Of a DNA stretch of 64,000 nucleotides, positions 44,613 through 54,052 are shown in pieces. The DNA comes from an uncultured Verrucomicrobiota bacterium (GTDB taxonomy: Bacteria > Verrucomicrobiota > Verrucomicrobiia > Opitutales > Opitutaceae). The translations under genes and the position numbers were made by a program. The DNA is taken from contig CAIVDS010000045.1 of assembly GCA_903904685.1 (NCBI GenBank), forward strand, positions 1 through 64,000, read 5' to 3'. Position 1 is the first letter of the stretch. Every line of letters starts with the position of its first letter. The notes below the pieces were generated by a model that made no database searches, was not told where the DNA came from, and saw nothing but the letters and a program-made list of their open reading frames with translations.

Positions 44613-46433
44613 TTAGTTTATTCCTCCACTCAACAGGTTGAAATAATCGGCTTGGGCGTCGCCGGCGGCGGCGGGCGCGACCTCCTGATCGGCGCGCACC
44701 TTGAGATCCTGTTTTTCGACGGGTCGCGGCTTTTCGGTACGCACGGTCTTGACGGGGTCGACGAGCAGATCGGTGGCACGTTTGACCTTTTGCAGGCCGC
44801 CAAGCAGGTCGGGAGTGCCGAAACCGAACTGCTTTTCCATGAAGCCGGACAGGTCGGGGCGCACGACGATGATTTCGACGGGCAGCGACTTGCCGATGCC
44901 GGGGCCTGTCTCGGTGTTGTTGTCGCGGGCGGTGAGCGTGATGGTGATGCGGTCGCCGGGTTGGAGGGCGGGATCAAGGGCCTTGAACATCTCGGCAAAG
45001 CGGCCTTTCACGAGGTCGCGGGCGGGTTCGATGCGGCGTGGCACGGCACCTTCGCGCGGCGCGCGGCCGAGCAGGGCGTCCACGGTATCGATATGGTAGT
45101 CGAGGTTGACCTCGGTCACGCCGAAGTCGTCCTCGGCCACCCAGTCCAGAACGAAGTTGGCGGCCTCCTCGGCCAACATGGTGATCTGACGGTTGCGCAG
45201 GGTCACGCGCACGGTGGGCGGCGCGTCGGTCTGCACGGCGAGCTCGAAACTCACGGGGTGTTCCATCTCGAAGCCTTTGCCTAGGATGCCGGTGAGGTGG
45301 ATGGTTGCGCGGTCGGGCTTCGCGAGGGTGAATCCGAAGTGGGCGAATCGTCCGCTGACGGAGAGCGCCTGGCGAGAACCGTCGGCCCACTCGACGTAGC
45401 AGAGGTCGGGATGCAGATTGGTGGTGGCGGCGAAACTTACGAGCGCGGACGTGCCGGCAAGGCCGGCCACACGGGGCAGGCGTCCGGTGAGGGTGCGGGC
45501 GGGTTGGCCGGTATAGACGGGCGGTGCGAGCTCGTAATTGATCGCGTTGATCTCGGGCAGGTCGTCGACAAGGACTTTGTACGACGGCGTGCTGCGGCCA
45601 CCGTATTCAAAGGTATAAGTGAAGGACTCGGCGGACTTGGCGACCGTGAAACTTGTTTTCTGCTGGTTGAGAACGAGGGCGGTCGTCTCGGTCAGCTTCG
45701 TCTTCAAGTCGGTCCGGTGCAGGCGCACGTCGGTGCGGCGGGCGCCCCGGACCTCGATGGAAAGTTCCACGGGACGTCCGCGCACGATGGCGGTGTCGCC
45801 GGGGCGGACGTTGAAAGTGACGGGGAAAAGCGTGTCGAGCACGGTGGCGTAGGCGTCCTGCAGACGACGGACGCGCTCGTTGACGGCGGCTGAGGCAAAG
45901 ACGAGGCAGAGCAGGACGGCGAGCGCGACGGTGCCGGCGGCGGAGAGCAGGCGCTTGGACCGCTTCAGGTCAACCAGCGAATGGAACCGCAGACTGGAAA
46001 GGCGGGTGGCGGTTTGCGCGAGCAGCAGGGCGACGAACTCGGGGGAATAGCCGAGTTTCCCTCCCTTTGCCTGCGTGTCGATGACCTCGCGGCCGAGTTC
46101 GAGGGAGCCGATGAGCTGGTTGTCGAGTTTGCCATGAAGCGACTCGATGACGTGGGCCTCGCGGAGGATCGCGATGCGGCGGAGCAGCGGGCGGCCGAGG
46201 CGGAGGCAGGCGGTGACGACACCGTAACCGGCCGCGAGCACGAAGAGGACGAAGAGCGGCCAGTCGGGGAGCTTGAACGCCCAGTCGAGGGCGAACCACG
46301 CCAGCAACGTGCCAGGAAGCGCCAGCACGGCAAGGGAGAGGCCGTGAAGGACGGCCCAGCGCTTGCGGAAGGCGCCGAAGCGGGCGACCTCGCGATGGAG
46401 AGCGTCGAGGCTGGATTGAAGTTCGTGGCTCAT
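44613..46433 (-). CDS. DUF4175-like membrane protein
   Basis: A 606-residue protein with two N-terminal membrane helices (about 36-58, LSLAVLALPGTLLAWFALDW, and 62-82, PLFVLFVLAAGYGVVTACLR) and a third near 150-175 (LLSAAGTVALAVLLCLVFAS). A large periplasmic beta-rich region follows with Ig-like units (VTFNVRPGDTAIVRGRPVEL, TIHLTGILGKGFEMEHPVSF). It matches the layout of DUF4175-type proteins found with MoxR operons. The start ATG shares one base with the preceding TGA (TGATG). It likely scaffolds the membrane assembly with the two vWA proteins. Confidence 0.78.
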   Translation of the reverse strand: MSHELQSSLDALHREVARFGAFRKRWAVLHGLSLAVLALPGTLLAWFALDWAFKLPDWPLFVLFVLAAGYGVVTACLRLGRPLLRRIAILREAHVIESLHGKLDNQLIGSLELGREVIDTQAKGGKLGYSPEFVALLLAQTATRLSSLRFHSLVDLKRSKRLLSAAGTVALAVLLCLVFASAAVNERVRRLQDAYATVLDTLFPVTFNVRPGDTAIVRGRPVELSIEVRGARRTDVRLHRTDLKTKLTETTALVLNQQKTSFTVAKSAESFTYTFEYGGRSTPSYKVLVDDLPEINAINYELAPPVYTGQPARTLTGRLPRVAGLAGTSALVSFAATTNLHPDLCYVEWADGSRQALSVSGRFAHFGFTLAKPDRATIHLTGILGKGFEMEHPVSFELAVQTDAPPTVRVTLRNRQITMLAEEAANFVLDWVAEDDFGVTEVNLDYHIDTVDALLGRAPREGAVPRRIEPARDLVKGRFAEMFKALDPALQPGDRITITLTARDNNTETGPGIGKSLPVEIIVVRPDLSGFMEKQFGFGTPDLLGGLQKVKRATDLLVDPVKTVRTEKPRPVEKQDLKVRADQEVAPAAAGDAQADYFNLLSGGIN

Positions 46434-48697
46434 CAGACCATCCCCCTTCGTTTGCGCAGCCAGCAGTCGAGGCAGACCAGCGTGATCAACAGGATCATCG
46501 TGAGCGGAAGATTCCACAGGGCGACGACGACAGTCTCGCTCACGCGGCGAGGCGTGAGATCAAGGGAGCCGAGCAACGAGGCGGAGTCGGCCGCGGTGAA
46601 CGCGCGTCCGCCGGTGGCAGTGGCGAAAGCGGTCATCGCCGGGAGGTTGGCGCGCGGGTCGTCGAGTTCCTCGAAGCCGGTGCCGGCGATGATTTTTTCG
46701 ACGACGGTCTTGTCCTTGTGCGTGACGGCGACCTCCCAAGAGCCGGCCTCGTCGAGGGGAATTTCGTAGTCGTAGACGCCGGGCGTGTCGCGACCGTCGC
46801 GCGGCAGGTAGTGTGTCACGCGTCGGGAGGGGCTGGTGACTTTCACGCGAACGTTGGCGCCGCGCACGGGCTGGTAAACCCCATCCACCAAGCGCGTGCT
46901 GAGCTTGAGGGTGCGTCCGACGGCGACGGAGGATTGCTGGCGGGTGATCTGCGGACGGTCTGGTTCGAGGCGCGGGTCGGGCGCGAGGGCGCGGAGGGCG
47001 TTGCCCCAGAATTTGCGGTAATAATCCTCGCCGACGGCGGGGCGCATCATCTCCCAGCGCCAAGTGGTGTCGATGGCGAGGCCGAGGACTTGGCCTCGGC
47101 CGACGTTTTGCACGGCGATGACGGGCATGGGGCCTTCGGGAAGGTCGCGTATGGCGAGGAGGCTGGCGCCGGGCTTCACCTTGCCGACGTGGTTGTTGCC
47201 ATCGAGCGCGGGCAGGTCGAACCAGGCCTCGCGGTTGGCGGCCGGGTCGCCCTCGAGCTGCATGATCGGGTTGCTGAGGCCGGCGACGGTGGGGGTGATC
47301 TTGAAGGGCTTTGGGATTTGCGGCGCGTTGGTCGCCTCGATGACGAAGGGCGCGAGGCGGGCGAGGGCGGAGTCCTGATACTGGCCGGCGGCGTAGGCGC
47401 TGCGGCCGCCGAGCATGATGAGCCCGCCGCCACGACGGCTGACGAACTCGCCCAGCCACTGCATCTTAGTTTCGGCGGTGTCGCCGCCCTCGCGGAAATA
47501 GGAACGAGGGATGTCGCCGATGATGATGATGTCGTATTTGTAAAGATCGGGCTCGGCGCCGGGAAGGCCGTCTCCGGCGTTTTTGTGCTGGAGCGGACCC
47601 TGCGCATACCAGCCGCCCTTCGGCAGGAGCGTGAGCGTGGAGAGATCGACCACCGGATCTCGGGAAAGCCACTGGCCGAGGAGCTTCCGCTCGTCGCGCG
47701 GGATGTCGAGGTAGAGCACGCGTATCCGGGCATTGATGACATTCACGCGGTGCTCGGCGACCTGCAGGGCCTGGCTGACGGAATTTTTGACCCCGTCCAC
47801 GACCACGCGGTAAACATGGTCGCCTTCGCGGTCGGGTTTGACGACGAAGGAAACGTCCGCCGGGTCCTTGCCGAGGCGGACGTTTTCACGGATGCCGACG
47901 GGGTCGGCGCGGCCATCTTCCATCAGGCGGACGGTAACGGCCTGCTCGCCGAGGTCGTTGGAAGAGAGCGTGGCCGACAGGCGCAACTCGTCGCCGAGGC
48001 GGACGTAGTTGGCGGCGCTGGAGATTTTGATGCGGGCGAGGCGGGGGGCATCGGGCGAACCAAAAACAACCGGGAAAACCGGCAGGCGGCGGGCCGCGAG
48101 CATGGGCGCGAGCAATTCGCCGCGATCGCCGGCGGTATCATTGCCATCGGTGAGGACGACGATTGCGCGCAGATCGTTTTCGCGCCGGGCGGTCTCGGCG
48201 ATGGCATCGATAAGCCGGGTGGGGCGCCCGGGTTCGGCCGCGAGGCTGGCGGCTTCGAGGCGCCAGTTGAAATCATAGCGGACGAGGTCGGCTTTGTCCG
48301 CGAGGGCCTTGAGCGGGCCGGCGGCAAACGCGCGCGCGGCTTCAAGGCGTCCCTGGCCTGCGGCGGCGTCCTTAAGTCCCATGCTGGCCGAGGTGTCGGT
48401 GAGCACAGCGATGGTCGGGCGGAGGTTGCGCTCCAGCGTGAGGCGCAGTTCGAGCTGGCAGAGCATGAGCGCGAGGAGCGCCACGCCGGCGATGCGGATG
48501 GCGGCGAGACCGAGGCGCATCCTCCAGCTCATGACGTTGTGCGGCATGAAATTCAGGCCGACGGTGACAAGGCCGGCAAGCGCAAGAATCGCCATCGCCC
48601 ACACGGGCAGCGGGGCGGAGGAGTGCCAGAGCCAGTGGGTGACGCTTTCGATGGAGCCGGGCGAATCGATGCCGAGGAGTTTCAGCAGGTGGTTCAT
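46433..48697 (-). CDS. vWA and GATase-like membrane protein
   Basis: A 754-residue membrane protein with two N-terminal helices (about 35-55 and 62-82, IRIAGVALLALMLCQLELRL) and a C-terminal helix (PLTMILLITLVCLDCWL). A von Willebrand A domain carries the MIDAS motif in IAVLTDTSASMGLKD (DxSxS; the TDT variant replaces the first DxS spacing residue, Thr). A class I glutamine-amidotransferase-like Rossmann domain follows (IIIGDIPRSYF, FVSRRGGGLIMLGGRSAYA). This domain order is typical of large vWA proteins in Verrucomicrobia and Planctomycetes loci. ATGA overlap with the gene before, TGATG with the gene after. Confidence 0.9.
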   Translation of the reverse strand: MNHLLKLLGIDSPGSIESVTHWLWHSSAPLPVWAMAILALAGLVTVGLNFMPHNVMSWRMRLGLAAIRIAGVALLALMLCQLELRLTLERNLRPTIAVLTDTSASMGLKDAAAGQGRLEAARAFAAGPLKALADKADLVRYDFNWRLEAASLAAEPGRPTRLIDAIAETARRENDLRAIVVLTDGNDTAGDRGELLAPMLAARRLPVFPVVFGSPDAPRLARIKISSAANYVRLGDELRLSATLSSNDLGEQAVTVRLMEDGRADPVGIRENVRLGKDPADVSFVVKPDREGDHVYRVVVDGVKNSVSQALQVAEHRVNVINARIRVLYLDIPRDERKLLGQWLSRDPVVDLSTLTLLPKGGWYAQGPLQHKNAGDGLPGAEPDLYKYDIIIIGDIPRSYFREGGDTAETKMQWLGEFVSRRGGGLIMLGGRSAYAAGQYQDSALARLAPFVIEATNAPQIPKPFKITPTVAGLSNPIMQLEGDPAANREAWFDLPALDGNNHVGKVKPGASLLAIRDLPEGPMPVIAVQNVGRGQVLGLAIDTTWRWEMMRPAVGEDYYRKFWGNALRALAPDPRLEPDRPQITRQQSSVAVGRTLKLSTRLVDGVYQPVRGANVRVKVTSPSRRVTHYLPRDGRDTPGVYDYEIPLDEAGSWEVAVTHKDKTVVEKIIAGTGFEELDDPRANLPAMTAFATATGGRAFTAADSASLLGSLDLTPRRVSETVVVALWNLPLTMILLITLVCLDCWLRKRRGMV

Positions 48698-50979
48698 GCG
48701 CCGTCCTCCGTGCCGCGTTGTTTTTCCCGGCGTGCGCTCAGGATGTAGCCGATGAGCGCCTCGACGACGTAAGCGATGACAAGGAGCCAGACAAAGAGAC
48801 GCCAGAACTCGCCGCCGGCGGGGACAAGATCAAGCGGGTCGGAGAGGCCGGCCACTTTGACGGGTCCGCCAAGGAAGCCGGCGAGCTCGGGGCCGGAGGC
48901 GACCGTCATGTCGCTTTCGCGCGGGTCGGTGTGGACGGTGATGTTGCGCGTGTGGCCCGCGACCACCCCGGCGGTGCGGGGCTTGTAAAGCTGGAACGTA
49001 CCGGCGGGAAGAGCCGGAACAATCACGGTTTGCTGCGGGCTGACATCGAGCAGGATCGGCAGACGCGAGGTGCCGCCGACGGAGGTGAGTTCGAGTTGCG
49101 TGGCAAAGGCGAAAGCGGGCTCCGAGACGTCGAGCACGGCGGGTTGCAACGCGGTGAGTACATCGGGAGGCAGCACCCGGAGCTGGCCGGTGAGGTGGTC
49201 GACGAGACGCCACATGAGCGAGGGGAAGACGCGGGTGCGGGCGAGGTTGCCCCGGTCGAGCTCGAAGCCGAAGGCGAGGAAGGCGACGCGGCCTTTTTCG
49301 AGTGGCATCTCGACGGCGAGCGGGCGTCCGTCGGCCCCGGCGAGCATGACGCTGGCGGCGTCGGCGAGGGAAAGGAGGGCGCGCGTGCGGGTGAACCGGA
49401 TGGTGGCGAGGTCGCCTTGCAGGTGGTCGCGGAAGGGAGCGAGCCACGGATGCGTGCCGAGATCGGCGGCGAGCGCGAGCGCGGGTGCCGATTCGCGGTC
49501 GTTGCCGAGTTGGACGGGCGACAGGCCGGGGCGCTGCGGGTCGGCGCTGAAGAAGAGGCGGTTGAACTGGAGGGCGTTCACGCCACCGGAACCGACCATG
49601 AGGAGCGAGCGGCCTTGGCGGACAAAGGTGTTCAGGTCTTCGATGGCCTGCGCGGGCAGGCTGCTGACGTCGTAGAGCACGATGAGTTCGAAACGGCTGA
49701 GCGCCTGCCCGGCGAGCGTGTCGGGGGTGACGACGGTGGTGTCGATTCCGGTGCCGTTTGCGCGGCCAAGCTCGCGGCCTGGGTTGAGAACGTAGCGGAG
49801 AATGGTGGCTCCATCGACGGTTTCCTCGACGGGCGCGTTGGCGGAAGCAGGGCCTGCGGCGGGCTGGCCGAGCCCAGCCAGAGAGACGTTGGCCGCGACG
49901 GCCTGACCGGCGCCGTTGATAATGAGAACGCGGCGGGTATCGGCGACGTTGAGGGGAACGCTGAAGGTGTCGTCGAAGGGGAGCGCGTCGGGGTCGCGAA
50001 GACGGACTTGGGCGACGGTGCGGACGGAGCGGTTGACGGGCGTGGTGAGGTCCACGACGGCCTCGGCGCCGGGTTCGAGCTGGAGCTCGGTGACGGCTGG
50101 ATCGGGCTGGTTACCGATCACAAGCTGGACCTTGGCCGTTTTCGTTTCAGAACCGCTGTTGCGCAGCCGGGCGAGGATGTGGGCGTCGTCGCCGACTTTC
50201 ACGCGGCCGCCGCGCACGCTGGCGTCCGTGAAGGCGAGGTTTTCGTTTGCCCCGCCGGAGAGGTTGACAAAAATGAGGTCGAGCTTCGCGCCTAGATCGG
50301 CGCGGGCGCGGACGATGCGTTCGAGATCCTTCTGATTGCGGGTGGCGAAGGCGGTGTCGCGGAAGTCGGTGAGGACGACGATCTGGGATTTTACTTCGCG
50401 GCGTCCGCGCACGAGGTCGGCGGCGGCGGCGAGCGCATGGAGCAGGCCTTGGCCGGAGCCGTCGACCGGGGCGGCCAGGGCGGGGGAGGTTTCCAGCGCG
50501 GTGAGCGCGGTGGTCGCGCCGGGCTGGAGGTCGGAGAGGACGCGGGTCTGATCCACGGCAGCGATGAGCGCAGCCTGACTGGGCGCGGCGATCCCGGAAA
50601 GAATCTGTTTCGCCTTGCCTCGGGCGAGTTCGAGCAAGGTGACCTGGCTGGCGCCGGCTGGATTTTTGACGGACATCGCCATGCTGGCGGAACCGTCGAT
50701 GACGACCACGAGGTTGCGCGGGGCGGGGGAGAGGGAGAAACCCGGCGTGAACAGGCGGGCCATCGCGAGCACGAGCAGCAGGAGCACGAGCAGACGCAGG
50801 AGGAGCTGCCACTTGTCGATGAGGCGGGGCGCGAAGGTGTTGGTGCGTTCGTCGCGCATCAGCAGCCGCAGCGTCGGAAAATCGCGAACAGGGAATTTGT
50901 GTTTGGCGATGAGGTGAAGGGCGACAGGAACGCCCAACGCGGCCAGACCGGCCAGCATCGCGGGAAAAAGGAAATTCAT
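48694..50979 (-). CDS. BatA-type vWA membrane protein
   Basis: A 761-residue membrane protein. The N-terminus is the aerotolerance-regulator BatA domain (FPAMLAGLAALGVPVALHLI, then KHKFPVRDFPTLRLLMRDER and a second helix LLLRLLVLLLLVLAMARLF). A vWA domain follows with MIDAS VVVIDGSASMAMS (DxSxS). Beta-rich units and a C-terminal helix (LFVWLLVIAYVVEALIGYIL) end it. The protein family works with MoxR and DUF58. It starts 91 bp after the DUF58 stop, the largest gap among the first genes, and overlaps the next start by 4 bp (ATGA). Confidence 0.92.
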   Translation of the reverse strand: MNFLFPAMLAGLAALGVPVALHLIAKHKFPVRDFPTLRLLMRDERTNTFAPRLIDKWQLLLRLLVLLLLVLAMARLFTPGFSLSPAPRNLVVVIDGSASMAMSVKNPAGASQVTLLELARGKAKQILSGIAAPSQAALIAAVDQTRVLSDLQPGATTALTALETSPALAAPVDGSGQGLLHALAAAADLVRGRREVKSQIVVLTDFRDTAFATRNQKDLERIVRARADLGAKLDLIFVNLSGGANENLAFTDASVRGGRVKVGDDAHILARLRNSGSETKTAKVQLVIGNQPDPAVTELQLEPGAEAVVDLTTPVNRSVRTVAQVRLRDPDALPFDDTFSVPLNVADTRRVLIINGAGQAVAANVSLAGLGQPAAGPASANAPVEETVDGATILRYVLNPGRELGRANGTGIDTTVVTPDTLAGQALSRFELIVLYDVSSLPAQAIEDLNTFVRQGRSLLMVGSGGVNALQFNRLFFSADPQRPGLSPVQLGNDRESAPALALAADLGTHPWLAPFRDHLQGDLATIRFTRTRALLSLADAASVMLAGADGRPLAVEMPLEKGRVAFLAFGFELDRGNLARTRVFPSLMWRLVDHLTGQLRVLPPDVLTALQPAVLDVSEPAFAFATQLELTSVGGTSRLPILLDVSPQQTVIVPALPAGTFQLYKPRTAGVVAGHTRNITVHTDPRESDMTVASGPELAGFLGGPVKVAGLSDPLDLVPAGGEFWRLFVWLLVIAYVVEALIGYILSARREKQRGTEDGA

Positions 50980-51070
50980 GTGGGGCTAAATCCGGCGGAT
51001 TGTCCCGCACGTCGGTCGACATGACGGAGGTAGCTTGGCGCAAGTTTCAAAGTTGTGGCGTTTTTTAAAG

Positions 51071-51982
51071 TTACCTCGAGCGCTGGCGGCGGAAAAGCAG
51101 GTAGTCACGCAGGACGTTCTCGATCGGTTCCGCAGTGTCGACGAAGCGATAATCGGCACCGGCGGACGCGCAGCCGTCCTTGACGGCAGTGCGAAAGCTT
51201 TCGAGGCGGTCAAGGTAGGTTTTGCGGAGGCGCAGTGGATCGGTCATGAGCTGCGCCTCGGTTTCGAGATCGCGAAAACTAGTGAGTGCCTGGAAGGGGA
51301 ACTTAACCTCGTCGGCATCGAGAAGGTGAATGACGATAACATCGTGGCGGCGGGCGACAAGGTGGCGGATGCCGTCGATCACCGATGCGATGCCGCTGTG
51401 GCAGTCGGTGATGAGCATGATCACGCCGCGGCGGGTGAGGCGCTGGACGATGTTTTTCAGCGTTGGGCCGAGGTCGCTGGGGCCGCCGGCCTTGAGGGAC
51501 TCCAGCTTGGCGAGAATGGTGAAAAGATGCCGCTTCCCCTGCTTGGGCGGGAGGAAGTCGCGCATCTCGGTGTCAAAGGTGATCAGGCCGGCCGAGTCCT
51601 GCTGGTGGGCGACCAAGTGGCACATGGCGGCGGCGAGGTAGGAGCCGTATTCGAGTTTGCCGAGGCGGTTGCCGTCCTCGGGCAGGTAGCCCATGCTGCC
51701 GCTCACATCGAGCAGGCAGACGACGTTCATATTAGACTCCATCTCAAAACGCTTGACGTAGTAGCGTTCGGTACGGGCGAGCATCTTCCAGTCGATGGTG
51801 CGCAACTCGTCGCCTGGCGCGTAGTCACGGTGGTCCATGAACTCGACGCTGTAGCCGTAGTCGGGGGAGCGATGACGCGAGGCATACATGCCTTCGACGA
51901 GTAGGCGGGCCTTCAATTCAATGCCGGCGATAGAACGCAGGATTTTGGTATCAAGAAAGCGGGTGGGTGCGGTCTTCAGCAT
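51071..51982 (-). CDS. DUF58 domain protein, first gene of the giant operon
   Basis: A 303-residue soluble protein of the DUF58 family, the usual partner of MoxR ATPases. Family stretches: LKARLLVEGMYASRHRSPDY, GDELRTIDWKMLARTERYYV, KRFEMESNMNVVCLLDVSGS (with a vWA-like DVSGSM) and SYLAAAMCHLVAHQQDSAGL. The ATG at MLKTAPTRF fits the family N-terminus; a TTG 36 bp upstream is possible but would add an atypical peptide. It heads the minus-strand operon. Its usual neighbour MoxR is 24 kb downstream at the other end. Confidence 0.93.
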   Translation of the reverse strand: MLKTAPTRFLDTKILRSIAGIELKARLLVEGMYASRHRSPDYGYSVEFMDHRDYAPGDELRTIDWKMLARTERYYVKRFEMESNMNVVCLLDVSGSMGYLPEDGNRLGKLEYGSYLAAAMCHLVAHQQDSAGLITFDTEMRDFLPPKQGKRHLFTILAKLESLKAGGPSDLGPTLKNIVQRLTRRGVIMLITDCHSGIASVIDGIRHLVARRHDVIVIHLLDADEVKFPFQALTSFRDLETEAQLMTDPLRLRKTYLDRLESFRTAVKDGCASAGADYRFVDTAEPIENVLRDYLLFRRQRSR

Positions 51983-52088
51983 TAGCTCAGTAAGTGGCGA
52001 TCTCGCCGGCAATTTCAAATCAAGGGGGCGACAAGGGGCAGGGGATTCATTTTGAGAGGTATGAACTTACGACGCTTATACAAGCTCC

Positions 52089-52116
52089 AGATTACAGCCG
52101 GTGCTTATTTTAACAA
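52089..52116 (-). promoter_or_regulatory. Candidate promoter for the DUF58-MoxR operon
   Basis: On the minus strand TTGTTA (52116-52111) and TAATCT (52094-52089) are separated by 16 bp, a fair match to a housekeeping -35/-10 pair. It lies about 105 bp upstream of the DUF58 ATG, in the AT-richer gap after the DUF3892 gene. The match is by eye only. Confidence 0.3.
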
Positions 52117-52145
52117 AAGGGTCTTTCCTAGCTGAGTCGCTTTCC

Positions 52146-52185
52146 GGCGCGATCCGTCGGATCCCTGTGGAGGGATGCTAACGCC
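52146..52185 (-). other. Overlapping inverted repeats downstream of DUF3892 gene
   Basis: Two small hairpins share bases and so exclude each other: GATCC/GGATC (52151-52163) and ATCCCT/AGGGAT (52161-52176). Outer GGCG/CGCC ends (52146-52149 and 52182-52185) could close the whole. It lies immediately after the DUF3892 stop on the minus strand and before the operon promoter candidate. No T run follows, so it is not a clear terminator. Confidence 0.4.
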
Positions 52186-52533
52186 TCAGCGCGACCTGCG
52201 GCTGGTGGGAACGGCGGGCGCGGCACTCGCCTGCGCTGTGGCCTGGCTTACCGTTAGGTGAAGTAAATCGTCGGGATGCGTTTTCTCGCGTTCGCTTTGG
52301 AGGTATTTTTCACCTTTGTGCGCCACCACGACCAGTTTCACGGTGTGAGCGCCTGTCTTGATGAAAAACGCGTCGGTGCCGGCCTCGATGCGGGCAATCG
52401 CTGCGGCTTGGGAATACTTCCATTGTGTGCGATCAGAATTAACCCCCGCGATGGATTCGATGCGTTCGAGCGGGTCGCGGCTGTATGCGCGATTGACGGA
52501 GGAGACGGAGCGTTGGTGACGAAGTCGTGCCAT
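52186..52533 (-). CDS. DUF3892 domain protein
   Basis: A 115-residue soluble protein. The core matches DUF3892: NRAYSRDPLERIESIAGVNS, WKYSQAAAIARIEAGTDAFF, KLVVVAHKGEKYLQSERE and the closing DDLLHL. A short low-complexity Ala/Thr/Ser tail follows. The ATG at MARLRHQ is used; the open frame continues upstream into the divergent transporter's leader without family similarity. The function of DUF3892 is unknown. It stands alone between the transporter and the giant operon. Upstream (52534-52713) no gene is visible. Confidence 0.82.
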   Translation of the reverse strand: MARLRHQRSVSSVNRAYSRDPLERIESIAGVNSDRTQWKYSQAAAIARIEAGTDAFFIKTGAHTVKLVVVAHKGEKYLQSEREKTHPDDLLHLTVSQATAQASAAPAVPTSRRSR

Positions 52534-52713
52534 GGAGAATCTTTGGTTGGTGATTGGGGCCTTGTGGCGTGTCGCTGCCGGTTTGCGGCAAGGTTGTGGA
52601 GGAACAGAATAAGTGCACGTCGCGACAAAGTCCACCTGTGTTATGGGTTCCCTCCTGCGTGGGATGCTCACGGGAATTGACCCTCCGGGGGCGCACCGCA
52701 TAACCGAGCCCCA

Positions 52714-54030
52714 TTGAACCACATCAGCCAATCCATCATCGAGCCCCAGCCGCCCGTGAATTCCACGCGTCGTGTGTTACTCGCCAGTCTAGCGGGCACC
52801 ACCATCGAGTTCTTCGATTTCTACATCTATGCGACGGCGGCGGTGCTGGTTTTCCCAAAACTGTTTTTTCCGGCTTCCGATCCGGCATCGGCCACGCTGC
52901 AGTCCCTTGCCACCTTTGCCCTCGCATTTTTCGCCCGTCCGGTGGGCTCGGTGGTGTTCGGGCATTTTGGGGATCGTATCGGTCGCAAGGCCACGTTGGT
53001 CGCCGCTCTACTGACCATGGGTTTGTCCACGGTGTTCATTGGACTGCTGCCCACCTATGCCTCGATCGGCATGCTTGCGCCTGCCCTGCTCGCCCTGTGC
53101 CGCTTTGGGCAGGGGTTTGGCCTTGGCGGTGAATGGGGCGGGGCAGTTTTGCTCGCGACTGAAAACGCGCCGCCCGGCAAGCGGGCATGGTATGGCATGT
53201 TTCCGCAGCTTGGCGCGCCTCTCGGATTTCTCGCTTCGGGAGGTGTTTTCCTGCTGCTTTCAGAAAATCTAAGCGACGCGCAGTTTCTCCGCTTCGGCTG
53301 GCGGCTTCCGTTTATTGCGAGCAGCCTGCTCGTGTTGGTGGGGCTTTATGTGCGATTGAAGATCACCGAGACTCCGGCGTTTCGGGAGTCCATGGAGAAA
53401 CGGGAGCGGGTGGCAGTGCCCATCGTCACGGTGTTCCGCAGCCATGCGCGGGCCTTGGTTCTCGGCACGTTGATCGCGGTGGCGACCTTTTTGCTTTTCT
53501 ACTTGCTCACGGTGTTCTGCCTGAGCTGGGGCACCAGTAAACTGGGTTACAGTCGTGAGGAGTTTCTTATTCTCCAGATGATAGGCGTCTTGTTTTTCGC
53601 GGTCACGATTCCTTGGTCGGCCGTGCTGGCCGACCGTTATGGCCGCCGGTTCGTCCTCATGCTGGTCACGGCGGGCATCATCGGGTTCGGCTTGGTGTTT
53701 GGTCCGCTGTTTCAAGCGGGATTGGCCGGCGTGGTGCTGACGTTTATACTAGGCTTTGCGCTGATGGGCATGACCTATGGTCCGCTCGGCACTCTGCTCT
53801 CGGAATTGTTTCCCACGGCGGTGCGCTACACCGGCTCGTCGATGACGTTTAATCTCGCCGGTATTTTGGGCGCATCGCTGGCACCCTCGGTCGCCACATG
53901 GTTGGCCACGAATCACGGGTTGCCGTCGGTAGGCTATTACCTGAGTGGCGCCGCTTCGTTGACCCTACTGGCGCTCTGGTGGAGCCGCGAAACCCGTGAG
54001 GGGGTCTGCGTGGAACCGGTGGGAGTTTAA
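52714..54030 (+). CDS. MHS-type MFS symporter
   Basis: A 438-residue twelve-helix transporter of the metabolite:H+ symporter (MHS) branch, like ProP, ShiA or KgtP. Signatures: LLASLAGTTIEFFDFYIYAT at the start of helix 1, VVFGHFGDRIGRKATLVAAL (loop 2-3 motif), RFGQGFGLGGEWGGAVLLAT and the loop 8-9 motif AVLADRYGRRFVLML. A substrate (proline, shikimate, citrate or other organic acid) cannot be set. The start is taken as TTG; a GTG 42 bp later is an alternative. No neighbour shares its strand until GH172, so the link to the sugar locus is uncertain. Confidence 0.87.
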   Translation: MNHISQSIIEPQPPVNSTRRVLLASLAGTTIEFFDFYIYATAAVLVFPKLFFPASDPASATLQSLATFALAFFARPVGSVVFGHFGDRIGRKATLVAALLTMGLSTVFIGLLPTYASIGMLAPALLALCRFGQGFGLGGEWGGAVLLATENAPPGKRAWYGMFPQLGAPLGFLASGGVFLLLSENLSDAQFLRFGWRLPFIASSLLVLVGLYVRLKITETPAFRESMEKRERVAVPIVTVFRSHARALVLGTLIAVATFLLFYLLTVFCLSWGTSKLGYSREEFLILQMIGVLFFAVTIPWSAVLADRYGRRFVLMLVTAGIIGFGLVFGPLFQAGLAGVVLTFILGFALMGMTYGPLGTLLSELFPTAVRYTGSSMTFNLAGILGASLAPSVATWLATNHGLPSVGYYLSGAASLTLLALWWSRETREGVCVEPVGV

Positions 54031-54052
54031 CCATGCTAGCGCCCCGCAGGTA

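Noticed and set aside
46718..48748. 676-codon plus-strand open frame opposite the vWA gene
   Set aside because: The minus strand carries the vWA MIDAS motif, membrane helices and operon overlaps; the plus frame has none of these.
48718..50295. 525-codon plus-strand open frame opposite the BatA-type gene
   Set aside because: Shadow frame with a Gly/Glu-rich composition; the minus gene has the BatA and vWA signatures.
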